From NCBI GenBank assembly GCA_023055425.1, contig JALGPY010000003.1, forward strand, positions 77,413,491 to 77,477,490: a stretch of 64,000 nucleotides of DNA. The letters are read 5' to 3'. How positions within the stretch are numbered: position 1 is the stretch's first letter; each line of letters begins with the position of its first letter. Of this stretch, positions 24,487 through 34,497 are shown piece after piece. The notes beneath the pieces are model-generated. The model was given only the letters and a program-made list of their open reading frames with translations, was not told the origin of the DNA and did no database searches. This DNA comes from Linanthus parryae. Taxonomy: Eukaryota; Streptophyta; Magnoliopsida; Ericales; Polemoniaceae. A program made the translations under genes and the position numbers.

Positions 24487-25409
24487 TTATGCTAACTCTG
24501 AAGCTTTTTCTTGTTGCTGCGAATACAACTCTGCAACATCTGCTTCCCGCTTTACCTCCACTGCATTCACCTGAACAGTATTGTAGGCAACTGAGTTATT
24601 CTTCATCGGAACCGGTTTGTGGTAAGAATTTCCCATGCTCTCCTCCTGTTTAACCACACATCTAACCAGCTTATATTCCCCCTCCAAATCACAGTTGAAT
24701 AGGAAATTACCCCCAACTTCAATATCAAGCTTGTCTTTATCAGACTTGTCAAGTGCATGTCTTTATCAGACTTGTCAAGTGCATCATAGAATACAAGAAT
24801 GATGTGACCCTCGTGAATTTTGTGGTTTGGGCATTTGCGTAACAATAGGTTGATGCTCTCCCATGCGTGGACCAATGATTCACTCTCCTGTTTTCTGAAA
24901 TTCCAAATCTTGTTCTGTAGCTGAATCATCCGGGATAATGGAAAAAAAATCTAACCATAAACTGCGAGACACACTCTTCCCAAGTTTTGATGGAGTTGGA
25001 TGGCAAAGAGTCCAACCAATCCTTAGCTGCTCCCGTAAGGCAATAAGGGAACATCATCAGTTTAAGTGCTTCGGCGGTGACCCCCTTGTAGCGGGTATAA
25101 GTACAATAATGCTGAAATTCCCCAATAAATTCATGAGGATCTTCGTCTTCAAAGCCCGCGAATGGTAACTCATCCATCACAAATTGAATTTCCTTCAGCT
25201 TTAGGAAAAAATTCTCTGCCTGAATTGGTGGTCACTACAATTTCCGGCTCAGTTCATTTCAGGTTCACCTCAAATCCTTTGATGATTGCCTTCCCAGAGC
25301 GGTTGTAGGGCATTGAGGATATTGCTACCCGTGCTTGCTCTTCAATCTTAGCTAACCTAGCTTCCAGGTGTTCTTGGGTAGGGCTGCTTGGCTCTTGTCT
25401 CTCTTCCAT
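24487..25409 (-). pseudogene. Element B gag, frameshifted
   Basis: The likely start codon is at 25409 (MEERQEPSSPTQEHLEARL). A frameshift follows, then the gag core at 25180-24926 (LMMFPYCLTGAAKDWLDSLP, IKTWEECVSQFMVRFF). The core continues in another frame (NFRKQESESLVHAWE, 24920-24603), and the last part leads into the 24486 frame. A repeated 26-bp piece near 24740-24780 (CTTTATCAGACTTGTCAAG twice) marks a small tandem duplication. It does not encode an intact gag as read. Confidence 0.75.
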
Positions 25410-25517
25410 CGATTCTTGAGAAAACAGCACTAGCAAACCCGTGAGGCAACAAAGAGTAAACAAACAAAAAATAAAACGTAAACTAAACTAATTGGTAACT
25501 AAAACTTGTTAACCGTT

Positions 25518-25536
25518 GTCTTCGGCACTGGAGCCA
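25518..25536 (-). promoter_or_regulatory. Element B primer-binding site
   Basis: The minus strand reads TGGCTCCAGTGCCGAAGAC, a few bases after the 5' LTR (AGTTT spacer). It looks like a drifted form of the TGGCGCCGTTGCCGGGG site that Athila elements use. Confidence 0.7.
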
Positions 25537-25541
25537 AAACT

Positions 25542-27082
25542 TGACACGTATTCTTACGTGTGTACGCAAGTGCACAATCGAGTAAAAAAGTGTGAGTATT
25601 TTTAATACTCGGGTTGTCGAATCCCACATGGACAAGCTCGTAACAAGCTTTAACTAACTAATTAATTGATTTTACTAAGTAACCGGTAAAAAATGTTGAG
25701 AATTGTGAGGTTGCCACCCCCAAACAAGTGGCTATATGTAACGACTGAAATAGTAGAAAAGTGAATTAAGATGAAGTTCTTAATAAATTTTTGAAGAAAC
25801 TAGGCAATCTATGGATCACCTAGGGGTGTTAGATAGTTCCGGATACTATATTGAAACATGCTAATCCTAATCCAGTTATGCCATGTAACTAGTTACTGCA
25901 ATCTTATTTCGATCTCATGCAGTTTTATGTCTCGGTCTACTTCTGCTCCTCTCGGTCCACCTCCGTCTACCTAAATGGCTAATACTATTCAAATTACCTT
26001 TCAGTATCAATGATTATGGACTGTGATCATGTTCTCTATCACACTAAGTTAGGTCTCTCTCGAGCACCCCACCTAATTACTAGCAATTGCGGGTAGCTAC
26101 TCCATTGTTGCTAAGGATTAAGCATCACACATGAACAATAACTAAACTAAATTAAACAATAAGTAAGACAACATAATCATGAAGTAAAATCATTCTCTAA
26201 TGGCCATTCATCTCATAAATAGAGTGTGTCAATAACCCTAGTTCAACAATACACCAAAAGATGTGAAGAATCGTCACAATCATGAAAATAAACCCGGAAA
26301 AGATGTCTAATCATAAACCTAGGCTCTCCATAGAGCCTAGAAAAGAATCTAGCTACTCATAGTAGATTAACAATACAATAGTTTCTCCATAGATAATAAA
26401 AGAGAAGAGAAGAAGAGATCAAACGCTAGAAATCGTGAAGATTGGAGCGATCCGGGCTCTTCCCTTTCTTGAGGTTGCTCCCAATGGAGTCTCCTTGCTC
26501 TCCTCCTTCTTCGTGGCTCTCTGGATGCGTGAATGGTGATTATTTCCGTCCCTAGGTCGTCCTTCCTTCATAACCCGCAAAAGTCTTCAGTAATTGCACA
26601 ATAGCCCCTTTAAATATGCTCTTGACTTCAATAGCTCATATCTCTTTCGTCCAAACTCGGATTTATCTCCGTGAGCTATCGTTGGAAAGCTATCGGAGTA
26701 TACTTTCAATTGAAACCGGTCTCACTCAAAAATTATTTGTATAACTCCAGATAGGATCAAAATAGTGAAAATTGGTCAACCAAGCTCCTATAATTCTGCT
26801 TCTCTTGACTCCACTTGAGCTCCCATTGTTTCCGAAGTTCGTTCCATGCCTCCTATCAATCTATTAGCATCCGCTCCTACCCAAACAACATGAAAAAACA
26901 TACTAAGTGATTATATTTGACAAATAACAATGAATATGCACAGAAAACGCCCGGACTAACAATATAGCCCATGGAAAGCAACAAGTGATAAAACGGCCTC
27001 ATATTCTCTATAATTAAGCTCAAATCACTCGTAATGATGAGGTAAAATGGAGGTAATATATAGATCCTAAAAGTTTCTATCA
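25542..27082 (-). repeat. Element B 5' LTR
   Basis: It is the pair of the copy at 18443-20006, with the same termini. On the minus strand it begins TGATAGAAAC and ends ATACGTGTCA. Confidence 0.92.
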
Positions 27083-27440
27083 GTAGGACCTGCGTTCAAA
27101 CGTAGGAAAGTTGGAAGCCACAATTTCAAAAGACAGGATCTGCGTTCAAACGGCGAGTCTGCGTTCAAACGCAGAAAACTATATCAAAAATTCAGACCAA
27201 GGTACCTGCGTTTAAACACAGGATATGCTTTCACGAAATTCAATCCAATTAAACAAATTCGATAAGATGAGGCATTGCTTTCAAACACAGAATTTGCGTT
27301 CAAAGGCATAATTACTTCTGCCCAGAATTGTACCGAAAACTTAAGAATTGCGTTCAAAAGCAGGGACTGCGTTAAAAAGCATGTCATGAAGATGAAAAAC
27401 AAATTCCAGAAACTTGAAGACCTGCGTTCAAACGCAGACA
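27083..27440. repeat. CTGCGTTCAAACGCAG palindrome array, right part
   Basis: The array broken by element B continues with about ten more variants, including exact CTGCGTTCAAACGCAG near 27161 and 27421 and degenerate forms (TGCGTTTAAACACAGG, TGCTTTCAAACACAG, TGCGTTCAAAAGCAG). Spacing is irregular, about 20-60 bp. Confidence 0.88.
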
Positions 27441-27722
27441 GGTAACCATTTTCAACTTTCTCTCTCTAGAAAAATCTCCATGCCTTCTATTCCGCCCGAG
27501 GGTTTCTAGCAACAATTCGACCAGTAACCGTCACAAGTCCGCTAGACTCGTCAGATCAGTGTGGGGGTCCCCAGATCAGAAAAGATGTGACAGTTCAAAT
27601 CTGCTAACAGAGATAGTTTCCGGATCTGTACCAGTAAGATTTACTCCTGGTACACAGGTTCCGTTTTCTCTCTCTCTCTCTCTCTGCAATTTTCATTTTT
27701 TGTTGTCTTTTATTTTTCTGAA

Positions 27723-29211
27723 ATGGATGCTGATGAACCCTATATGCGAATGACCAGGCTGTCGCCCTATATAATATTATTGCTCTCCGCCTTCTGAGGG
27801 AGGACATTTCTGCGACTACCGTTTTGTGAACGAGAATGCCCACCGTTTTTCTTACAAAACCGTAAAACCCGCTACGAGGTCTCGATTGAGAAGACATTTC
27901 CTTTAGACCCCATATGTATGCCTGCGGACCTGATTGAATATAATGAAAAAGTTGGTATGTTTGGGGACATGTTCACTGGGTTTACGGGGTTTACGGCCTT
28001 CTCAGTAATTGCTAAGGAGATTTACAGTAATATCCGTGAGTTTGAACAGTGAGGCCCATTCCATTGAGTGGATCTATTGTAGGAAGAGGTGGGTGAGTAT
28101 CACACCCGCGACTATCAGAGAGACCCTAGGGTTGGAGTTTTGTTAGATGACTATCAGTTTCAGATCATGAGAGCACACCCATTTGCTGATCTTAGCACCC
28201 AAATTCCGCAGACCCTTCGACCTGACAAGGGCCCTGCTGGTCAGAAATTTCCTGCGATCTACCTGATCCGAGAGGTCAAGTGGTGGACTTTGTGGGTCCT
28301 GAACCGAATTGTGGTTATTAAGCAATGACTTGGCTGGACTACGAGGTAGACCTGTTGGTTTACTATCTTATGAAGAGGGAGCCCAATAATATCCCACAGC
28401 TCATCTGCGATTACTTGCGGGAGTGGACTGATGATGGTAGTAGGAAGGGTCTGAAGCTTTTGGGGCTGTTGACTAAGATGGCCATGGATAGTCTGGTGGT
28501 CATCCAGGCTGATATGAGAGATATGAGAGCACCCCTGGTCAGAAGTTATAGGAGGGTTAGGTATGCCCTTGAGGAATCAATTGGGGACCGCATGATTTTG
28601 TTCATGTTGATGATTCGGATGATGATGATATGCAACCACCACCCCCGCAGGGTGGGGCTGGTTGGGGTGCACCACCACCTCCAGTGGGTGCGGGGTCGCA
28701 TGCTTTACATGCGCCCTAGGGACTGCCCCGGTCGGCCAGCTTCTCTGAGTTGAGACCGACTGAGTGGGACCATGGGCAGTCAAGTAAGGGTCCCAAACGC
28801 AGTTCTTTTGGGCGCGTGGAGAGGACCGAGCAGGAGGAGTGGGTCCGAAAGAAAATCAAGTCTCAAGATAAGAAGATGAATTACCTGGTGAGGACAGTGA
28901 AGAAGATTGCGAGGGGTCTGCGGAAGTTTTTTAAGACCCAGAAGCATACCTACCATGCCAGTACTACTAGTGCTCGGGCTCATGAGGCAGCCCTTAATGA
29001 GATTCAGAGCAAGATGCAGGGTAAGAAGTTTGAATTTCCGGCGAAGTACTCTAGTGACAACTATCCTAGTTGGACGATGGAGGACAGCGCCCATATGACA
29101 CCTTTTCTGGATTTGAACCAACCTCGAGCCAAGAGCACGTGGAGTCTGCAGGAGACACTGGGAGACCTGGTACTCGATACTAGCCCCTCCAACACAAAGA
29201 TACAGCCATGA
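27723..29211 (+). pseudogene. Element A third ORF (env-like position), broken
   Basis: This lies between pol and the 3' LTR, where Athila-type elements carry an extra, sometimes env-like, ORF. Open pieces: 28089-28328, 28325-28753 and 28750-29211, in changing frames, starting from an ATG at about 27723. An acidic and proline/glycine-rich hinge (DDSDDDDMQPPPPQGG) lies at about 28610-28650. A lysine/arginine-rich, probably helical stretch (KKIKSQDKKMNYLVRTVKKI) follows. I see no clear signal peptide or membrane anchor and assign no function. A PPT-like AGTTTGGGGGTTGGG follows at about 29391. Confidence 0.5.
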
Positions 29212-31092
29212 GAAGTGCCCACCCCGGTGACAGTCATGCTGGTACAGCAGCAGCGGCTCGGCATGCAGACCGGAAGAGGCAGAGGAGATCATCCGTTGCT
29301 GAGCCAGAGCAGACTTACCAGTCCACTCATGCAGACAGTGATTCCAGTTAACAACCAGATTAGTAGTGTCACAGGAACGTGCCACCTCTAGTTTGGGGGT
29401 TGGGAATCGTGTCCTCTTGCAAAGCCATGTCTGCACGTTTTTATTTCTTTTTATTTTTCATTCTATTTTAAATTTTGATTCAGCGCGTTTTTTTAGTCAA
29501 CCCACCAACCATTTATGACCCTGCATATAGGTTTAAAAAAAGGGAAAAACAACTCAATTTTTTTTAGAAAGGGCAATTGAAATAACTAGAAACTCGGGAA
29601 GAGTCCAATGATAGGTCTTCAACGGAGAAGAAAAAGACCACACCGAGGTGTAGTTGACAGTATAATGATTAGAGCCCGCGCACCTGATAATCCGCAAGTA
29701 GTTGTCTCCAGAGCTAATAATCCGACTAGTTGCCACACCGTCGTCATCTAGGTTGTCGACAACCTGCCTACGGGCGCCATCACGGCCACAGCATCATAGT
29801 GGAGTGATTGGCGCATAAGGGACCCACTGTCCTGTTTCTTAGCCCTAGGTCGAATTAGTTAGCCATTTTGAATTCGTTTACCCCTTTTATTCATAGCCAA
29901 TGTAGCCTAGGAAGCCTTCCTTATGACGTTCATCACTTTTTTAGTTGGCTAGTACTACTCATTATGACAGAGGGAGTGATTCACGGAGGGTTTCAGTTGG
30001 ACGAGTGCTTCATTACAGATCAATTTTAGACAACTTGAGGGTGAGACAGTGTGAGTTAGAGGCAACAACATTAATTTGCAGAAGGTGATTCACTGCATAG
30101 TGATCACACGGGGAGTAGTCGCGTGCGAGGGATCTTTCCGCACAAAATGGGTTCTGGGGGTTGTAGTGATTAATTGGTGGTCGTGCTGATTTCTGCATCT
30201 TAGGTGATGAGGAGGTTAGGTAGGACTGCACATTCTGATAGTCTTCAACTACAGGGATCTGCACTTCATGATTACGGTAGGGGTGCACTTTACACTCTGA
30301 TATTTTTCCATCCCACGACTACATTATTTTTACCACTCAACTCAGCAGCTTATGTTTTTATTAATATTATTATTATTTACTCTTTTATTGTATTGTGAAA
30401 AACAGAGAAAAGAGAAAAAGAAAAAGAAAAAAATAGATCTATTTATTTGCAGTTTGTTTTAGTTGTTTATTTAGAAACTGAGCTGAGTAGGTAGTCATTG
30501 TTTGGAATTTACACTGCTTCACAATTGTGGCCGCGAGCATGGTGAAGACACACCGGGAGATTGGGGAATTGATATACAGGGACTTAGTTGTTCCATTCAG
30601 TCTTTCAGGAACTCGGTAAGCAGTGTGAGTTGGGAATAGTGAGATTGTCATACAAGTAGGAATGGCCTTACCCCGATACACATATAATCCTACATTTTAG
30701 ACTTAGATCACCAAATTGAAAATAGCTCGGATCGTAGGTAAGCTAGGGGATTGCTCAAGATGCATACAAAAGTAACAGTAACACGTGCCAGCACTAATTC
30801 TCCATTTCTAAATCTGTCTATACTCACCGATCGCTTGTGGGTTAATATTTTTTGGAGGTGAGTGAGGACTTGATGACATCCACATTTCAGTTTTGGAGAT
30901 TTCCAGGTCTCACCCAAAAATATTTTTGACAGTTTTTTTTTGTATATTCTCTATCTGATTCAGCCGAATAGTTGAGTCTTCTTGTCGGTATTCTGAATCT
31001 GGTGAAAGCAGGGAAATATGAAAATTTTGTATGCAAGGGTTGGTTATGCGAAAAGTCTTCTTGGGACGAGCAGAGTTCACTGTGGTGGTATT
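29212..31092 (+). other. Element A 3' untranslated region with polypurine tract
   Basis: There is no coding sequence. AGTTTGGGGGTTGGG lies at about 29391. Right before the 3' LTR is GGGACGAGCAGAGTTCACTGTGGTGGTATT, split by drift from the standard GGGACGAGCAA/GTGTGGGGG wording. The rest is AT-rich. Confidence 0.6.
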
Positions 31093-32743
31093 TGATAACT
31101 CTTAGATAAAGTTATACTGGGACGTCTTTTACAGTTTATTCTGACCGTATTTGGAGTATTTTTGCCTAATTCTAGCCAGTTTTAACCTTGATACTGGATA
31201 GAGAATGCTAAGATGGATAATGTGATATTTTAGTAATTTCATGCATATTTGTGTTTATTTGGATATGATCGCATGTACTTGTTGTATGTGCAGGAAACAT
31301 GTACCAAAACTGCATGGAAGAAGCTCGGGAATGGAGGCGGAGTACCAAGGTAAAAGAGCAGATAATGCATAAAAGGGGTTGGGTTTAGACGCAGCAGCCT
31401 ACGATGAGATGCGGAATCCCAGAAGAAGAATATTGGCTAAGGAAAGGAAGCTGACTGCGTTCAAATGCAGACCCTGCGTTCAAACGCATGAGGTCAAAGT
31501 GCATGAAAAGCCAGCACGCAGAAATCAAGCGCAAGAAGACAAGGGAGGTGCGTTCAAACACAGAATGTGCGTTCAGACACAAAACGCAACCCCCTGCGTT
31601 CAAACACAGAGAAGAAAAAGTCAAACTGTCAAAGTCAAAGGCTGCATTCAAATGCAGCCTCCTGCGTTCAAACGTAGTTTTCCAGAATCTTCCTGAGGCG
31701 GTTCAGGCAGGGGAAGAATGGTGATTTCAGGCATCGGTTTTGGAAATTGTGGCAGTATAAACGAGGCCTCCCGGGACACAGAAAAGTCATCCCGAATCGA
31801 ATCATCACAACAGAGCAGAGCACAGAGCAGAAGTTGGAGCACAGAGCAGTCCAAGTTTCGAGCATAAAACTCGTTTGATCCACTTTCTCCATTATTTATG
31901 AAATTCTATTTTTCAATAATGTACACTAGCTAAACACTTTACCTAGGTTCTGGGTGAACCTGAGATTTATGATTTCCGTGACTTAGTTTATTTTTTATAT
32001 TATGACTCATGACATGTTTAGTCTTAATATAGTAGAGGTTTGTTTATTATTCTATCTTCAGTTTTCACGTTTATGCATGAACGGCCTGATCAATCTGGAG
32101 TGCTATAGACAGGATGTGGTGCGCGAGAGTGGCTAGTGAAAGTTAGGAAGAGAATACTCAATTTAGTTTCCTACCTTGATAGACCGAGAGGTGAAGAGAA
32201 TCAAGGACTAGCCTGAAAAGCATATTACCAACAGTTAGATGTTTAGGAGGAGACCGAGAGGAGAGCCTGAAACCCTAGGAGACTTATAACGAACTTGCAC
32301 ATCTAAGTGGACCGAGAGGACCATAAAATCTGCAGGGGAGTAATAGGTGCATGAGACTGAGAGGAGATTGCAACATTGGTATGACGGCATAAATAAAACC
32401 GCTGTGTGTTTCTAAAATCAAGATAAACTAGAAAAGCTTAATAATAACCCTAGGGGATCCTGGAGCCTAGATCTTTAATCCATCAGTTTCAACCTTAGAA
32501 AATATTCTCAGAAAATTCATAACAGAAAATAGTAGTCTTTATTATTGATTTTATTTTTTGTTATTTAGTTCGGCAACTTTCAACTCTAAATAATCCTTCC
32601 TTTTACAGCTTTGCTATTAATTCTGATTGTCTATAGTAAGATCTAAACCTGTTCTCGTGGGTTCGATATCTAAGTCATAATATACTCTACTTTATTACTT
32701 GATCGTATACTTGCGAAAATAAGCACACTAGAATTCCGTGTCA
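31093..32743 (+). repeat. Element A 3' LTR (1,651 bp)
   Basis: It begins TGATAACTCTTAG after a polypurine-like tract and ends ATTCCGTGTCA, the same end as the LTR of element B. It contains the palindrome array at 31455-31680 and four ACCGAGAGG repeats at about 32185-32360. To the right it abuts a minus-strand copia LTR directly. Its 5' partner is not the LTR at 12012, which has a different body. Confidence 0.75.
31455..31680. repeat. CTGCGTTCAAACGCAG palindrome array inside the element A 3' LTR
   Basis: Variants lie near 31457, 31477, 31549, 31568, 31595, 31642 and 31662 (for example TGCGTTCAAACGCA and TGCATTCAAATGCA). Several compensated changes keep the dyad: TGCATT pairs with AATGCA. The array sits about 360-590 bp into the LTR. 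Confidence 0.88.
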
Positions 32744-33514
32744 AGTGTCTAGCAACACATCTATGTCACCCAACTAACATAAATAATCAGTGATCTGACA
32801 AACCTTGTGACCAATGTTACTGTATTGTATTATCCCTCTGTCTCTATAACCGGATTGGACACGAGACATACAAGTCACACTCGTATATCCAATCCATAGT
32901 TTCTCAATCCTGGGAAATGTCTTATCCATGCAGATAACATTCATATCCCATATTGATTTATCTGATTTTGGCCAGACATTCTATAAGCACTACCCCTCGA
33001 GTGGCCGTGGATATTTTCTCCCGTTATGTGGGAGGGAAAAATCATTTGTACATCACTACCATCTCTAAGATTTCTTCCTATTATGTCTGATAACCGCCTT
33101 TATTGCCAGCCAGTCACGACGCAACGTTTGTCGATATCAATCCATAATACTCCACAACTAGAGTATCTAGTGACTTCAAGTCTAAGGACCACAATATCAT
33201 TACCACTACAAGAAGCACTTGTGACTTTTACATAACTTGTATGTAGCCTTTTCGTGGTGGGTCATTCCATTATTTCATTACCCCTAATGCATACCCATGT
33301 GTTAGACTTGATATCCACATATCAATCTACCCACATACTAGTCTATAATTGATCGTCCTATTAATCAATATAAACGACTAGGGATATTTAAGATAATCAA
33401 CAATTGTAAATTAAGGACTTCATTATATTAAATATCTCCATAAATAATAAAATAATTATTCTAGCAACAATAATGTTCATACTAAACAAGATTGCCTCTA
33501 GGGCATCTATAACA
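32744..33514 (-). mobile_element. Copia LTR fragment, minus strand, truncated by element A
   Basis: The minus strand begins TGTTATAGATGCCCTAGAGG and continues like the first half of the LTRs of elements C and E (a TGATTAATAGGACGATCA block, CTCGTGTCCAATCCGG and more). It is cut on the left at 32743. It is an older relative of the C/E family. Confidence 0.75.
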
Positions 33515-33609
33515 TGGTCACAGAGGTTTAGTAGAGCACTAACTATTCATATTTCTTGGCTAGAATTGATGTGTTGCCACACACCGCTCAATTTTGTAAA
33601 TCTTACTGC
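33515..33609 (+). mobile_element. Copia LTR fragment, plus strand, left part (split by element D)
   Basis: It corresponds to the middle of the C/E-type LTR (TTCTTGGCTAGAATTGATGTG, compare 39495). It ends with ACTGC, the element D target duplication, and continues at 56680. Confidence 0.7.
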
Positions 33610-34227
33610 TGTGCACACGAGATTCCGGCGGGGAGACCTCCGTGTACACCGTATGTAGTGGATCAAGGATCGCACAGGAAGAGTGGGGTTGTGTGTAGGG
33701 AGAGAGTAAGGCAGTAGCAATGTCTGAGAGAGAGACAGAGGTTTGGCAGAGCTTCCGCGTATGGCAAGTGTGTTCTCCTTTGTATGGAAAGGGTAACGTC
33801 CTATATATAGCAGAGAACGTGACCGTTGTAGTGTGGTTAATGCGCCCATTAATGGCGGCTTAATTAGCTTAACCATAACGGCACGTTCGTCCGAGTATAT
33901 AGGGACCGTTACAGCACGTTGTGCGCGAATACCGGAACCGTTACGAGGTTGACCGGGTTTGACCGGATTGACCGGGTTCATGGAGCTCGTGCCATAAATC
34001 TCTCAAAAAAGTTACTAAAGGTCGCGTGCCCGCACGCGACAGGACTTACTCTAGCCTCCAAACCACTAAGTCCCTACAAGTCCCGTGCAGTGGTATGCGA
34101 GGGCTCTGTCTCGCAGCCCCCACATGGATCAGCTCGGCTGGTGATCCAGTGTGTGTGGAGCACAATATGGTGTGCTGGATGGTTGCCACGTGGCCAAGAT
34201 CTGTCAGCTCAGAAAGCACTATCTACA
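33610..34227 (-). repeat. Element D 3' LTR (618 bp)
   Basis: It carries a TATA box on the minus strand (TATATATA, 33802-33809) and a hairpin-like GTCGCGTGC-CC-GCACGCGAC near 34021. It is identical to the 5' copy except at two positions and in this hairpin loop. Confidence 0.95.
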
Positions 34228-34240
34228 TTAGCCCCCTTTC
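34228..34240 (-). promoter_or_regulatory. Element D polypurine tract
   Basis: The minus strand reads GAAAGGGGGCTAA right before the 3' LTR start (TGTAGATAG). It primes second-strand DNA synthesis. Confidence 0.85.
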
Positions 34241-34402
34241 TGCGCGTGAAGACTCATAGCTGTATAGACTTGCATGCGCGGAAACCAACATACGCGTTAC
34301 CGCCACGCACCAATTCAAATACGGGTAAGTTCAGCCCCCGTGCGTGTCATTATGACCTAAAACCCCTAGAGTCGTGCCGTCTGGCCTTTAGGGTTTTAGG
34401 CG

Positions 34403-34410
34403 TGACGTCA
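34403..34410 (+). promoter_or_regulatory. Candidate bZIP site (TGACGTCA) upstream of the antisense PMD gene
   Basis: This is a perfect C-box palindrome outside the LTR. It lies about 85 bp before a TATA-like GGATAAATAC (34488-34497) and 0.5 kb before the PMD start codon. The arrangement fits an independent promoter reading away from the 3' LTR. It is inferred from motifs only. Confidence 0.4.
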
Positions 34411-34487
34411 GCTTGTCCTGTGATTGCGCGATTCGACGGTGACGGTTGCGATTCGACTACCGAAAGGACGCAACCCTTCATTGTTTT

Positions 34488-34497
34488 GGATAAATAC
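34488..34497 (+). promoter_or_regulatory. Candidate TATA box of the antisense PMD gene
   Basis: GGATAAATAC lies about 420 nt upstream of the start codon at 34918. CTTCCGCAG directly before the ATG could be an acceptor of a 5' UTR intron, with a possible donor near 34650 (AAACAAG/GTTGG). Confidence 0.35.

Larger units (their letters stand above)
18443..27082 (-). mobile_element. Element B: non-autonomous Athila-like gypsy element (gag-protease only), nested in A
   Basis: Both LTRs are present. The termini on the minus strand are TGATAG...CGTGTCA, and GTAGG flanks both sides (18438-18442 and 27083-27087). Minus-strand order: 5' LTR (27082-25542), primer-binding site, gag, protease, a long non-coding stretch with a palindrome cluster, polypurine tract, 3' LTR (20006-18443). 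No RT, RNase H or integrase sequence is visible in the 3.4 kb between protease and 3' LTR. Movement would need enzymes from a related element. LTRs differ at many sites, so this is older than D and C. Confidence 0.9.
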
